From Moraxella equi (lineage in GTDB: Bacteria; Pseudomonadota; Gammaproteobacteria; Pseudomonadales; Moraxellaceae), in contig NZ_MXAP01000015.1 in assembly GCF_002027555.1 (NCBI RefSeq), forward strand, positions 1 to 64,000: a stretch of 64,000 bases of DNA. Direction: 5' to 3'. Every line of letters begins with the position of its first letter. Position 1 is the stretch's first letter. Under the pieces are notes generated by a model that saw only the letters and a list, made by a program, of their open reading frames with translations, was not told the origin of the DNA and ran no database searches. Shown piece by piece: positions 8,497 through 17,972 of the stretch. The translations under genes and the position numbers were made by a program.

Positions 8497-9303
8497 ATGA
8501 ACCAACCTGTGAGCGTTTGGGAAAGTGTCAAACTTGCCCGCCATGCCGACCGTCCGCTGTTTTTGGATTATGTCAAGACGCTATTTACTGAATTTGATGA
8601 GTTGCATGGCGACCGTGCTTTTCATGACGACCGTGCGATTTTGGGCGGTCTTGCTCGTTTTGACGGCAAGTCTGTCATGGTCATCGGTCAGCACCGTGGG
8701 CGTTCTACTCGTGAGCGGATTACCCACAATTTTGGTATGGCAAGCCCCGAAGGCTATCGCAAGGTCATTCGCCTTGTGCAGATGGCAGAACGCTTTGGCT
8801 TGCCTGTTTTGACATTCATCGACACCCCAGGGGCGTACCCGGGGGTGGGAGCAGAAGAGCGTGGGCAGGCAGAAGCCATTGCCCGTGCCATTGCGGTATT
8901 TAGCAGTCTTAACACCCCAATCATCGCTACCGTCATCGGCGAAGGCGGTTCGGGCGGAGCGTTGGCAATCGGTGTGGCGGATAAGGTCAATATGCTCCAA
9001 AATAGCATTTATTCGGTCATCAGCCCCGAAGGCTGTGCCTCTATCCTATGGAAAACCGCCGAAAAAGCCCCCGATGCGTCCGAAGCGTTGAAACTGTCGG
9101 CAAATAACCTGTACCAGTTAGGACTCATTGACGAAGTTGTGGACGAAGGGGCTGGTGGACATATTGAGCCTGATGTGGTGATGACAAATTTAGAAAATTT
9201 GTTAAACGAGCAATTAAACGAGCTTGAAATGCTGGGCAAAAATGAGTTGCTCGCTGGGCGGTATGAGCGTCTTATGAGATTTAATTCTAAGATTTCGCTG
9301 TGA
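8497..9303 (+). CDS. accA: Acetyl-CoA carboxylase carboxyltransferase subunit alpha
   Basis: With AccD it transfers the carboxyl group from carboxybiotin-BCCP to acetyl-CoA, making malonyl-CoA for fatty acid synthesis. The crotonase-fold core is complete: [30 protein letters not shown] and [14 protein letters not shown] are all present. At 268 residues it is about 50 shorter than E. coli AccA (319) and lacks the N-terminal helical segment. From memory other Moraxellaceae also have a short form, so this is probably a family trait. The ATG is well supported by AAGGA 7 nt upstream. A terminator follows directly, so it appears to be a single-gene unit. Confidence 0.96.
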   Translation: MNQPVSVWESVKLARHADRPLFLDYVKTLFTEFDELHGDRAFHDDRAILGGLARFDGKSVMVIGQHRGRSTRERITHNFGMASPEGYRKVIRLVQMAERFGLPVLTFIDTPGAYPGVGAEERGQAEAIARAIAVFSSLNTPIIATVIGEGGSGGALAIGVADKVNMLQNSIYSVISPEGCASILWKTAEKAPDASEALKLSANNLYQLGLIDEVVDEGAGGHIEPDVVMTNLENLLNEQLNELEMLGKNELLAGRYERLMRFNSKISL

Positions 9304-9317
9304 TTGTGATGTCAGAC

Positions 9318-9343
9318 AAACCGCCAAAAAGGGCGGTTTATTA
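9318..9343 (+). terminator. accA terminator
   Basis: AAACCGCC (9318-9325) pairs with GGCGGTTT (9332-9339), followed by ATTATT, 15 nt after the accA stop. Confidence 0.8.
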
Positions 9344-9355
9344 TTGCCAAAACTA

Positions 9356-9384
9356 CCGACAATGCAGGCAAAATTTGCTATAAT
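9356..9384 (+). promoter_or_regulatory. Promoter of the FBH1-like helicase gene
   Basis: CCGACA (9356-9361), a 17-nt spacer and TATAAT (9379-9384) with a preceding TGC (extended -10), 27 nt before the ATG. Confidence 0.6.
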
Positions 9385-9410
9385 ACCACGTTTTATCCAG
9401 ACCGACCGCC

Positions 9411-10886
9411 ATGACCGCATACGCCCCTACCGATGAGCAATTATCCGCCCTAAATATGGCGATGACAGGCGCTTCCTTTAAAATCGTGGCGTATGCAGGG
9501 GCAGGCAAGACCACGACACTCAAACTCATCAGCGAGAATTTGCGTGGGCGTGGGCTGTATTTGGCATTTAATAAGTCCATCGCCAGTGAAGCCCAAGGCA
9601 AATTTCCCCCCAATGTCAAATGCCAAACCTTTCACTCGCTCGCCTATCGCCATGTGCCGCGGGGCATTACCGCCAAAATGAGCCTGCCACGGCTGACCCC
9701 TGCTAGACTGGCAACGGAGCTTGGCTTGAGTGCCATCGAAGTGGAGCGAAGTTTTGATGGGGTCAAAAAATCCGTGGTGCTGACCCCTGCCAAACTTGCT
9801 AATATCATAAGCGAAGCCATCATCACGTTTTGTAAGACGTCATCTGCCTATCCTGCCCCACGCCACATCACGCCCCCGTCTTGGCTGTCGGATGCTGACA
9901 AGGTGCGATTGCAAGAGCTACTCTATCCTGCCTTTGAATATCGCTGGCTGTCGTCCATCGACCCCCGCCATCAAGCAGGGATAGGGCATGATGTCTATCT
10001 AAAACTGTGGACGCTCTCAAATCCCATCATTCCTGCCGACTTCATCCTGTTTGACGAAGCCCAAGATGCCGACCCGCTCATGATGGGGGCGTTATTACAA
10101 CAAAATAAGCAGACCATTTATGTCGGGGATGCTCATCAGCAGATTTATGAATGGCGGGGAGCGACCAACGCCATGAAACGCTTGCCGTATCCTGCCACGC
10201 TACTTACGCAGTCGTTTCGCTTTGGCGATGAGATTGCCAAAGTTGCCAATATTTTTTTAAAGGCATTACAAGAAGAAATCCCTCTAAAAGGTAACCCTGC
10301 CAAACATTCGATGACCGCACGCCTGCTGGCAAATGGGCAAAAAGATGCCATCCTTTGTCGCACCAACGCCAACGCCATGGCGCGTCTGTTGGCAGGGCAA
10401 AAGATGGGGCATAAAGTCGCCCTGCAAGCCGACAGTGCAAGAATACTGCGATTTTGCCAAGGGGCGGACAGCTTAAAACATGGCAAATCCGCCTATGGCA
10501 CGCCCGAGCTTGCCTTTTTTAGTCATTGGGGCGAAGTCCAAGAGTTTAGCGAGACAGGCGAAGGCAGTGACCTAAAAACATGGGTGCGACTCATCGAAGA
10601 GCATGGCACCAAGACCATCACATCCGCCATCAATAACCTAACCACGCATTCACACGCTGACTATGTCGTCTCTACCGCCCACAAATCCAAGGGGTTAGAA
10701 TGGGGCAGGGTGCAGATAGATGATGACTTTTTGTACGATGTCAATCGCCAAACCGTCAAAATCAGCCCCGAAGAGCTACGCCTGCTCTATGTCGCCTGCA
10801 CTCGGGGCAAGGACGTGCTGGACGTGGACGGCATTAAGGAGCTGTTGGCAGGACTGGTCAGTGGTAAGAAATTGGTGTATGGGTAG
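9411..10886 (+). CDS. UvrD/Rep-superfamily 1 helicase, FBH1-like
   Basis: A 491-residue SF1A DNA helicase. Motifs in order: Walker A AYAGAGKTTTL (about residues 26-36), motif Ia FHSLAYR, Walker B FDEAQDADP, motif III GDAHQQIYEWRGA, motif V STAHKSKGLEW and motif VI LLYVACTRGKD. It is much shorter than UvrD, Rep or PcrA (about 670-720), with small 1B and 2B domains. The GDAHQQIYEWRGA segment and overall layout resemble eukaryotic FBH1 and bacterial FBH1-like helicases. Expected role is 3'-5' unwinding or clearing recombinase filaments from DNA; this is inference. It has its own promoter and a convergent SCP2-like neighbour. Confidence 0.85.
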   Translation: MTAYAPTDEQLSALNMAMTGASFKIVAYAGAGKTTTLKLISENLRGRGLYLAFNKSIASEAQGKFPPNVKCQTFHSLAYRHVPRGITAKMSLPRLTPARLATELGLSAIEVERSFDGVKKSVVLTPAKLANIISEAIITFCKTSSAYPAPRHITPPSWLSDADKVRLQELLYPAFEYRWLSSIDPRHQAGIGHDVYLKLWTLSNPIIPADFILFDEAQDADPLMMGALLQQNKQTIYVGDAHQQIYEWRGATNAMKRLPYPATLLTQSFRFGDEIAKVANIFLKALQEEIPLKGNPAKHSMTARLLANGQKDAILCRTNANAMARLLAGQKMGHKVALQADSARILRFCQGADSLKHGKSAYGTPELAFFSHWGEVQEFSETGEGSDLKTWVRLIEEHGTKTITSAINNLTTHSHADYVVSTAHKSKGLEWGRVQIDDDFLYDVNRQTVKISPEELRLLYVACTRGKDVLDVDGIKELLAGLVSGKKLVYG

Positions 10887-10960
10887 GGTAATGGGTGTAG
10901 TGATTTAAATTGGGGATGGCATGGGGCGATTTGTTACATCCATTTTAAAAAGGGACGTGT

Positions 10961-10984
10961 AAAAAAGGGCGTGTATGCCACGCC
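10961..10984 (-). terminator. Terminator of the SCP2-like gene
   Basis: GGCGTG (10968-10973) pairs with CACGCC (10979-10984). On the minus strand the hairpin is followed by CTTTTTT. It lies between two convergent genes. Confidence 0.65.
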
Positions 10985-11014
10985 TCATGCATTATGCGTT
11001 TGATGAATGAGATG

Positions 11015-11536
11015 TTATTTACCAGACTTGCCAAAATTTTTACCAAACGTCTTATTGGTAAAATCAACCGCTTTATTTAGATAAGGACGAGCCTGCTCAA
11101 AATACGGCTTGGCTTGTTTGACATAATCAGCATAAGGTTCAGGCAAGCTCGCCCCCTGCTTGGCAACACCTGCAAACCACAGTAAGAGCTTATAATCGCC
11201 CGAGATGACCACATCGCCATCTTGGATGGCACTCATAAAACTGGTGATGCCGCCTTTGGCAAGCAGTCGCACGCCCGTCATGGAGTCTTTAAAGTCAATG
11301 GTCAAATCAGCATGTCTGGCAGTCCCCAACGCCTGCCCAAAATGCCCATCAACAAAGCGGTAGTAGCGTGCCACGTCATCGCCACTTTTAAATTGAATGG
11401 CAAGCTCTTTGTCTTTGATAAGGTTGTGATAAGTCTTGTTATCGCCCTTTGATAGGGCTGACAGTCGCAGTCCTAAGCCGTACAGCAGGGCATCCAAAGG
11501 GTCGGTTTTTACGTCGATGATGGGTAAAGTTGGCAT
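11015..11536 (-). CDS. SCP2 sterol-binding-domain-like protein
   Basis: A 173-residue soluble protein that looks like the SCP2/UbiJ-type lipid-binding fold: residues about 40-130 contain LAIQFKSGDDVARYYRF, a DLTIDFKDS strand and GDVVISGDYKLLLWFAG, matching the beta-strand and GD pattern of SCP2 domains. The C-terminus (about 140-173) is a Lys/Phe-rich amphipathic tail that could touch membranes. There is no signal peptide, so it should be cytoplasmic. In other bacteria SCP2-like proteins bind lipids or ubiquinone intermediates, but no such partner genes are next to it. It lies 84 nt downstream of serB on the same strand and may share its transcript. Confidence 0.65.
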   Translation of the reverse strand: MPTLPIIDVKTDPLDALLYGLGLRLSALSKGDNKTYHNLIKDKELAIQFKSGDDVARYYRFVDGHFGQALGTARHADLTIDFKDSMTGVRLLAKGGITSFMSAIQDGDVVISGDYKLLLWFAGVAKQGASLPEPYADYVKQAKPYFEQARPYLNKAVDFTNKTFGKNFGKSGK

Positions 11537-11620
11537 GATGTTCTCAAAATGGCAAAATAAAAAATAATACTCTAACGCAAATCCGAGCGTTTAAAAGTGT
11601 TTTTTGGTAACTTGGATTTA

Positions 11621-12826
11621 TCAGTGCTTATCAAAGCGATGACCCATGGCGTACAGCACGCCTTCTAGTCCTGTGATATTGACCGAAGTGTCAGCTTTAA
11701 CACGCACGATGGGCTTGGCTTTATAGGCAACACCAATGTCGCTAATCGCCATCATGAGCAAATCGTTTGCCCCATCGCCCACGCACACTACTTCTTCCAT
11801 GTCTATCACCATCTTATCAGCGACATGAGCGACGATGCGGGCTTTGGCTTTGCCATCAATGATGCCACGCTCGACTCTGCCTGTCAGCTTACCGCCTGTT
11901 GCCAGTAGGGGATTGGCATGATATTCATCCATGCCCAACGTCTCAGCAACATATTTGGCAAACGGGGTAAAGCCCCCTGATATCAGCACCGTGCGACAGC
12001 CTTTGCTTTTTAGGGCTTTGATGGTGGCAAATGCTCCCTCTGAGAAGCTGATGTGGTCTTTGATAATCTCATCAACCACCGAGACATCCACACCCTCTAA
12101 GAGTGCCACACGTTTGGCAAAACTTTCATTAAAATCTATCTCACCACGCATGGCAGATTCGGTAATTTCTGCAACCTTGTCCGCCACACCGGCAATGCGC
12201 GCCAACTCAACGATAACCTCTTGATGAATGAGCGTTGAATCCATGTCAAAACAAACAAGTTTATGACGGCGAAGCATTTGGGCGATGGATAGGATATGAA
12301 CGTCAATATAGCCTTTTTTGAGTTGTGCCATCTGCTCGGGGGTAAGTTCGGATACTTGCCCTGTCTCATCAACTTGAAATTGATAGTTGGGCTTGGGCTT
12401 TAAGGTTTTTCTTAGATAAGCGGTCAGCTGTTCATCGATGATGTGGGCGACCGCCTCACGCTTGTCGGCATTCATCTCTTTGTGGTCGGTTGGGATGAGT
12501 AGATAACGATATACCGCCACGTCAGAGAGATGCTCATGAGTGCCAATCAGATGTGCATTAGCAACCGCCATCTCATCATCAGCGACCACCACAGCTTGCC
12601 AGCCCCTTTGCTCACTGCTCCATGTTTGCACCACGTCATCCATCTGCCGACCACTGTCTGTCAGTTTATCAACTGCTGTCTTTGCTACCACCACAATAAT
12701 GGCAAAAACGGGCAACTGTTTTAGAGCTTGAATACTGCCTGTTGTACCCTCAGGCAAAAGATGTGCCACGCGATCAATGGCATTTTGCCATGCCTTAGAA
12801 TCTTTGGGAAGTGCATAAGTATTCAT
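11621..12826 (-). CDS. serB: Phosphoserine phosphatase
   Basis: Removes phosphate from O-phosphoserine, the last step of serine synthesis. The C-terminal half is a HAD-superfamily hydrolase with DMDSTLIHQE (nucleophile aspartate at about residue 194), the SGGFTPFA motif and GDGANDLLMM binding Mg2+. The N-terminal half carries ACT-like regulatory sequence, as in the longer SerB of pseudomonads and Acinetobacter; total 401 residues. The Shine-Dalgarno before this ATG is weak. It is divergent from an Smp-like membrane-protein gene, the same arrangement as serB and ytjB (smp) in E. coli. Confidence 0.95.
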   Translation of the reverse strand: MNTYALPKDSKAWQNAIDRVAHLLPEGTTGSIQALKQLPVFAIIVVVAKTAVDKLTDSGRQMDDVVQTWSSEQRGWQAVVVADDEMAVANAHLIGTHEHLSDVAVYRYLLIPTDHKEMNADKREAVAHIIDEQLTAYLRKTLKPKPNYQFQVDETGQVSELTPEQMAQLKKGYIDVHILSIAQMLRRHKLVCFDMDSTLIHQEVIVELARIAGVADKVAEITESAMRGEIDFNESFAKRVALLEGVDVSVVDEIIKDHISFSEGAFATIKALKSKGCRTVLISGGFTPFAKYVAETLGMDEYHANPLLATGGKLTGRVERGIIDGKAKARIVAHVADKMVIDMEEVVCVGDGANDLLMMAISDIGVAYKAKPIVRVKADTSVNITGLEGVLYAMGHRFDKH

Positions 12827-13034
12827 CGTTAGTACTCGTTATTGTTGTTGCGTTTTATTGTAACATTTTTAGCTGGGCAATGAAAAGTTAAAATTGGCAT
12901 GGACATGAATTATTGAAATTTTATAACAACTTGGTCAATATTATGTAAAAATTTTATCCAAATCATGCCAGTATGAGTTTAAGTGCTTAAAATTTCACAA
13001 AAAAAATGATAAAATCTACACCCTATTTGTCCAC

Positions 13035-14303
13035 ATGCCCAATGAACGATTCGTCATGACCTATCCTGCCCCCCGTCACGGCTTATTTGCTGTTTTTATT
13101 TTGGTAAGCCTAACCCTAAATTTGCTGTTTTTTGTCATCAGTGCCGAGCGACAGCAAAAAGAGCGTTATGAGCGTAGCATACAGGCAGAAGCGGTGGCGA
13201 TTGCCGAAGAGCTGTCCGCACCGCTTAGCATTAACGACCGCATCAGCATCAGCGTGGTAGCAAATCGCTACATTCGGGACGATGACGTGGCATTTGTGGG
13301 GGTGTATGATGTTAATGACAATCTGCTCGTGCCTGTGGGCAAAGAGACAAACGGGCAGGCGGTCAAAGAAGTGGTGACAGGCAGTCAAAGCGTGTTGGGC
13401 CATGTGACGGTGCAGACGCATGAGATTAATCGAGCCAAGATTATCTCTGATAACTGGATGTATCTGGTGGGGGTGGCGTTTTTACATGCACTGCTATTGC
13501 TCATTTATGGCTATGTGGCACGCCCGACCGACGCCATTTGCACAGAGATTTCCCATGACGTGCGTAACCGCCTGCTTGCCAAGGGATTGCTGTATGATGT
13601 CAATCAAAAGAACAACGCCCACAGCAGTGGCGACCCCATCGGCACTCAAACAGGCTCATCTAGTACACATCACGCCAAGTATGATACGCCCCCCGCCCAA
13701 TCTGAACCGTCACATCAAACACAAAGCGAGCATACTTATGTCATCCAAGCCCGCTTTGACGATCCCAACGATTTGCTTGCCACGGTGAGCAATCAGACCA
13801 AAAACGTCTATTTTTCACTGTGCCATCAGCTACTGAGTAAGGCGACCACAGAACTGCTTGCCCTGCCGGTGTTTCATGGGGTCAGCGTTGAGCGTATCTC
13901 GCTCTTTGATGACCAAGGCTGTCGTATCGTCCTGTCAGGTAAGGATAAATACAGCAAATCTGCCCTAGCATCCATCCTGCTGGCACGACTGGCACTCATG
14001 CTCAATCAAACCATCTATGACAAGCACCGTGAACTCAAACGCTTTGCCCTACCCATGCGTACTTATGTCAGCGACGTCGCCCGTCAAGATGAAGTGGTGA
14101 GCGTGGGCATAAAACACCGCAAAACACCACTGGTGCTGATGCCAAATCGTGTCATCACGGATTTATCATCTCACGGTAATTTTCTAAAACTTGCCGACCC
14201 GATTAGTGTTGCCGAGCGTGAATGCCGTCATCTAAGACACGTGAGCGTCTCTCATGCCGAGACATTGGAGCGAGTGCGAGACAAGGTATTGCTGTCTGGC
14301 TGA
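13035..14303 (+). CDS. Smp/YtjB-like inner-membrane protein with C-terminal extension
   Basis: A 422-residue membrane protein. One hydrophobic segment lies at about residues 15-37 (HGLFAVFILVSLTLNLLFFV), a second at about 143-160 (WMYLVGVAFLHALLLLIYGY), and the roughly 100 residues between them should face the periplasm. This layout and the divergent position next to serB match E. coli YtjB (Smp). The remaining 260 residues are cytoplasmic: a Ser/His/Gln-rich linker and then a folded-looking domain with no motif I recognise. YtjB is only about 214 residues, so the extension is extra. The function of the family is unknown. The start could be the ATG used here or the one seven codons later; neither has a good ribosome-binding site. 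Confidence 0.6.
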   Translation: MPNERFVMTYPAPRHGLFAVFILVSLTLNLLFFVISAERQQKERYERSIQAEAVAIAEELSAPLSINDRISISVVANRYIRDDDVAFVGVYDVNDNLLVPVGKETNGQAVKEVVTGSQSVLGHVTVQTHEINRAKIISDNWMYLVGVAFLHALLLLIYGYVARPTDAICTEISHDVRNRLLAKGLLYDVNQKNNAHSSGDPIGTQTGSSSTHHAKYDTPPAQSEPSHQTQSEHTYVIQARFDDPNDLLATVSNQTKNVYFSLCHQLLSKATTELLALPVFHGVSVERISLFDDQGCRIVLSGKDKYSKSALASILLARLALMLNQTIYDKHRELKRFALPMRTYVSDVARQDEVVSVGIKHRKTPLVLMPNRVITDLSSHGNFLKLADPISVAERECRHLRHVSVSHAETLERVRDKVLLSG

Positions 14304-14490
14304 TGGATAAACATGGGGAATGGTGGTAATATTTTTAAAAATTTACTTGACAAAAGATGATTTTACCTTTATAAGGATTTTGAAATTGGGTCAGTTTGTT
14401 TTTGCCAAATTGATTTAAAAATAAAAACAAATTTACCCATTTTACCCATTATTTATTTACCCCCAACCCATTTATCCAAAAGGAGTTATC

Positions 14491-14706
14491 ATGAGCGGTC
14501 TTGATGATGATTTTGATGATGATAATTTTGAAGAAGATGCCGATGCCCAACTGGCAGACGACACCAAAGCTAAACCCTTAGAAAAACGCCTTAAAATCGA
14601 CGCCATGCTTGAAGAGCAACGCCTAAATAAACTCATGCGTGCCTTAGAAGATGACGATGATTTTGCCGAATTTGATGATTTGGACGATGATGATTTTGAT
14701 GCCTAA
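14491..14706 (+). CDS. Small acidic protein, 71 residues
   Basis: A short, strongly acidic protein with Asp-rich ends (DDDFDDDNFEEDAD and DDLDDDDFDA) around a basic helical core, RLKIDAMLEEQRLNKLMRALED. The core loosely resembles the RRxIEDxLEExRL pattern of PA3496-family small proteins, but the match is tentative. AAGGAG 6 nt before the ATG is a strong ribosome-binding site, which supports a real gene. It lies upstream of a UPF0149-like gene, itself acidic. Function unknown. Confidence 0.6.
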   Translation: MSGLDDDFDDDNFEEDADAQLADDTKAKPLEKRLKIDAMLEEQRLNKLMRALEDDDDFAEFDDLDDDDFDA

Positions 14707-14804
14707 ACTTGCCTTAGGCTAAGTTTGGTGTTGTCATTTGCCTGTCATCTAATTATGCCACTTTTAGCCATGCTATTTTAATCCCAAACCCTAAGAGTAC
14801 ACCC

Positions 14805-15341
14805 ATGACCCGTGATGAATTAATAACGCTACTATACAGCGAAGAGACGAACCCTTATGGCTTTGACCCTGTTGCCACGCATGGGTTTTTGACCGCCAGT
14901 ATCGTCGGCAAGCCTCTGCCAAATTGGCTGTCCGTCTATTTTGATGGGCATGAAAATGACGTGAGCGACGATGTCAAAACCGCCCTGACGGCATGGCGAG
15001 ATGAGATTTATCAAACCCTAAAAGACGAAGAGCCTGTTGAACTGCCCTTTGATGCTGATGACGAAGAAGAAGACTTTGGCGAAGACTCAGACGTGGTGGC
15101 GTGGTGTATCGGCTTTATCGAGGCGATGTATGGCGATGAGTCTGTGGATTGGTTTGATGATGCCGACACCGAAGAAGACGTGGCGGAGTTGACCTTGCCG
15201 ATGGTCATCTTGTCAGGTATGGACGAAGAGAGTGAAGAGCTTGGCATGATGCGAGGTGACATTGACATGATGGTGCAGCTCGCCAATAGCTTAGAAGGCA
15301 ATGTTACTGAGCTGTTTTTGTTGTTTCATACCAATGATTGA
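14805..15341 (+). CDS. UPF0149 (YgfB/YecA) family protein
   Basis: A 178-residue acidic protein of the UPF0149/YecA family. Typical features are the N-terminal helix pair (HGFLTASIVGKPLP, equivalent to the family HGFLxAL segment) and the central WCIGFIEAMYG motif (family WCxGFLxG). The C-terminal SEC-C zinc motif found in some YecA proteins is absent. The biochemical role of the family is not settled. It is a member of a short same-strand pair with the 71-residue acidic gene and is followed by a terminator. Confidence 0.75.
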   Translation: MTRDELITLLYSEETNPYGFDPVATHGFLTASIVGKPLPNWLSVYFDGHENDVSDDVKTALTAWRDEIYQTLKDEEPVELPFDADDEEEDFGEDSDVVAWCIGFIEAMYGDESVDWFDDADTEEDVAELTLPMVILSGMDEESEELGMMRGDIDMMVQLANSLEGNVTELFLLFHTND

Positions 15342-15378
15342 TGGTGGTCTTTGATATTACAAATCTTTGTGATGGATG

Positions 15379-15411
15379 CCCTAAAATCAGCCGTGTTTTA
15401 GGGTGTTTTTT
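15379..15411 (+). terminator. Terminator after the UPF0149 gene
   Basis: CCCTAAAA (15379-15386) pairs with TTTTAGGG (15396-15403), followed by TGTTTTTT. Confidence 0.85.
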
Positions 15412-15522
15412 ATGTACAAAAATTCTTTACAAGTGTTTTTAAATGAGTTATGCTAAGTCATCAGTCTTAGGATGGATAATTTTAGGATTGATGACTTTTT
15501 ATTTTATTTGTAAGGACACATC

Positions 15523-17175
15523 ATGCACGACCACATTCACGGCTATGAAGCCAGCCCTCACGCCTATCCTTTTCCACTCATTATCAAACAACTCTTAAAT
15601 CGAGCTAAAACCGTCTCGCTTGACCAAGAGATTTTTTATGCCGACAAAGCCCGATTTACTTATCGGGAGTTTTTGGGGCGGATACAGCGTTTTGCCAATG
15701 TTTTGACCGATTTGGGGCTAAAACGAGGCGACGTTGTGGCAGTCATGGACTGGGACAGTCATCGCTATTTAGAAGCGTATTTTGCCATTCCCATGCTCGG
15801 GCTGATTTTACAAACGGTTAATATCCGCCTGTCCCCTGAAAAAATCCTATATACCCTAAACCACGCCAAGCCCAAGGCGTTGCTCCTTAACTCTGAATTT
15901 ATGCCGATGATTGGCAATCATGTCCATGACGTGCCAAGCGTTGAGAAAATCATTTGGCTTGATGACCACGCCACGCCTGCCCCTGATTTTGTGGTGGGCG
16001 AGTACGAAGAGCTGTTAAGCCGTGCCGATGATGTATTTGAATTTAAAGATTTTGACGAAAACACCATTGCCACGACTTTTTATACATCAGGCACGACAGG
16101 CGACCCTAAGGGCGTGTTTTTTAGTCATCGCCAAATCGTCCTGCACGCCATGGCGGTGGCAATGGGGGCAAGTCTAAACCCCGATGAAGTTGGGCTTAGA
16201 TACTCGGACGTGTATATGCCGATTACGCCAATGTTTCATGTTAATGGCTGGGGCATTCCCTATGTGGCGACCATGATTGGGTTAAAACAAATCTACCCAA
16301 GCCGTTATGTGCCAAGCCTACTGGTAGATTTGGCAGTCAAACACAAGGTAAGCTTTACCCACTGCGTACCGACTATTTTACAAATGATGCTAAAAGAAGC
16401 AGGCGAGCGTGATATTGCCTTTGACGGCTTAAAGATGATTATCGGTGGCTCACGCCTGACCGAAGGGCTTGCCAAATCCGCCCTAGCCCGTGGCATACAG
16501 GTCTATACCGCCTATGGCATGAGTGAGACCTGCCCTGTGATTACGGTGGCAACTTTTGACAAAAAAGAGCCTTTAACGCCCGAGAACTCACTTGCCATTC
16601 GGGTAAGTACGGGCGTGCCTGTGCCACTGGTGGATTTGCAAATTTGGAATGAACACGGGCAAAGCCTACCCCAAGACGGCAAAACCGCAGGCGAAGTGGT
16701 GGTGCGTACGCCGTGGCTGACTCAGAGTTATTTTAAAAACCAAGACGCAGGCGATGAGCTGTGGACAGACGGTTATCTACACACCCAAGACATCGCCCAC
16801 ATGGACGATAAAGGCGTGGTGCGAGTTACCGACCGCCTAAAAGACGTCATCAAGTCAGGGGGCGAGTGGGTGTCGTCATTGGAGATTGAGACGATTTTGT
16901 CGTTGCACCCGTCTGTGGCGGACATTGCCGTCATCGGTATTCCTGATGATAAATGGGGCGAGCGACCTTTGGCGTTGGTGGTCAAAAAGACAAATCATGA
17001 TGACATTACGCCTGATGACATTTTGGCACTGGCACACCAAGCCTATGAACGGGAGATTATCCCCAAATACGGCATACCGAGCGAGCTACGTTTTGTTGCC
17101 GACATTCCCAAAACCAGCGTGGGCAAGCATGACAAAAAGGTGATTCGCACGCTCGTGGCGGACGGTGAGTTGTAA
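15523..17175 (+). CDS. Medium/long-chain fatty acid-CoA ligase, AlkK type
   Basis: ATP-dependent acyl-CoA synthetase of the ANL superfamily, activating a fatty acid through an acyl-AMP. The 550-residue protein has the P-loop TFYTSGTTGDPKGVFFSHRQ at about residues 187-206 and the MFHVNGWG segment. Later come YGMSETCPV (A5), TQDIAHMDDKGVVRVTDRLKD (A7/A8 hinge) and a C-terminal catalytic lysine in KTSVGKHDKKVI. MFHVNGWG and overall length fit the AlkK-like medium-chain group more than FadD. ATTTGTAAGGACACATC before the ATG contains AAGGA. It stands alone and is convergent with recO 18 nt away. The chain length preference cannot be read from sequence. Confidence 0.88.
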   Translation: MHDHIHGYEASPHAYPFPLIIKQLLNRAKTVSLDQEIFYADKARFTYREFLGRIQRFANVLTDLGLKRGDVVAVMDWDSHRYLEAYFAIPMLGLILQTVNIRLSPEKILYTLNHAKPKALLLNSEFMPMIGNHVHDVPSVEKIIWLDDHATPAPDFVVGEYEELLSRADDVFEFKDFDENTIATTFYTSGTTGDPKGVFFSHRQIVLHAMAVAMGASLNPDEVGLRYSDVYMPITPMFHVNGWGIPYVATMIGLKQIYPSRYVPSLLVDLAVKHKVSFTHCVPTILQMMLKEAGERDIAFDGLKMIIGGSRLTEGLAKSALARGIQVYTAYGMSETCPVITVATFDKKEPLTPENSLAIRVSTGVPVPLVDLQIWNEHGQSLPQDGKTAGEVVVRTPWLTQSYFKNQDAGDELWTDGYLHTQDIAHMDDKGVVRVTDRLKDVIKSGGEWVSSLEIETILSLHPSVADIAVIGIPDDKWGERPLALVVKKTNHDDITPDDILALAHQAYEREIIPKYGIPSELRFVADIPKTSVGKHDKKVIRTLVADGEL

Positions 17176-17193
17176 CAAACGCAGGGCAGGCGA

Positions 17194-17946
17194 TCAAGAC
17201 AACTGGCGATATCTGACCTGTTCTGCCCATAGCTTACGGCTGTTTAGGGGTTTGTAGTCAAGCAGGTAGTCTATCATCGCCCGATGTACCTGTCCGAGCA
17301 GTGCCAAGGCGGTGGGGCTTGACTGATGATGGTCTGTCTTACTGACCGCCCTAATCAGTGCCCCTGACATGCCAGTACCGTCGGTGCTAACAAAGCCCCG
17401 TTCGGGGATAAAGTCATAATATGACTGTACATCAATCGCCTGCCCTGTCTCATCTGCACCCCAGTCAATGCCTACGCCCAGCTCATCAAACAACGCTCTC
17501 TCAAACTGCCGTAGTGTCCGTTTCATCTTGTTCATGTTGCTCATCTCATGAGCGGTGCTGTTGCCCGTTTTATTATTTTTATCATCGCCCATGTCATGAC
17601 TGACAGCTTGGAGTTGTGTCACGCTGTCATGGTAGTGTTGCCATAGGGCGGGGCAGGGGTTTTCGGGGGCAATGAGTCGGCAGATGAGTTCATTAAGATA
17701 GAGTAGGGCGTACTGATTTTGCCCCAAAGGGCGTGGGGGCGATGTGGTCGTGATGTGAATTTGGGTGAAGTTTTTTAGGGTGTTTTGTCCACTGGCAAAC
17801 AGCTCAATGACTGCAAAGGACGGCATGCCACGCACGCCTACGCCATGCACCACGCCATGTTCGGCACTAAAAAACTGATAAATCGCCCGTTTTTCTTGAT
17901 AGGCTCGGGTATGTAGTAGATAGCCGGTCAGTGGCTCGTTTTTCAT
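17194..17946 (-). CDS. recO: DNA repair protein RecO
   Basis: Recombination mediator that with RecR loads RecA on SSB-coated DNA in the RecF pathway. The 250-residue protein begins GYLLHTRAYQEKRAIYQFFS, the OB-fold N-terminus of RecO, and contains YLNELICRL and RQFERALFDELGVGIDW, which are conserved in the helical domain. The cysteine zinc site of some RecO proteins is not evident. A Ser/Asn/Lys-rich insertion sits at about residues 115-145. It starts 26 nt after comM on the same strand, probably in one operon; in E. coli recO lies next to pdxJ instead. Confidence 0.9.
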   Translation of the reverse strand: MKNEPLTGYLLHTRAYQEKRAIYQFFSAEHGVVHGVGVRGMPSFAVIELFASGQNTLKNFTQIHITTTSPPRPLGQNQYALLYLNELICRLIAPENPCPALWQHYHDSVTQLQAVSHDMGDDKNNKTGNSTAHEMSNMNKMKRTLRQFERALFDELGVGIDWGADETGQAIDVQSYYDFIPERGFVSTDGTGMSGALIRAVSKTDHHQSSPTALALLGQVHRAMIDYLLDYKPLNSRKLWAEQVRYRQLS

Positions 17947-17972
17947 GATGGGTCGCTTGATATAAAAAGAAG

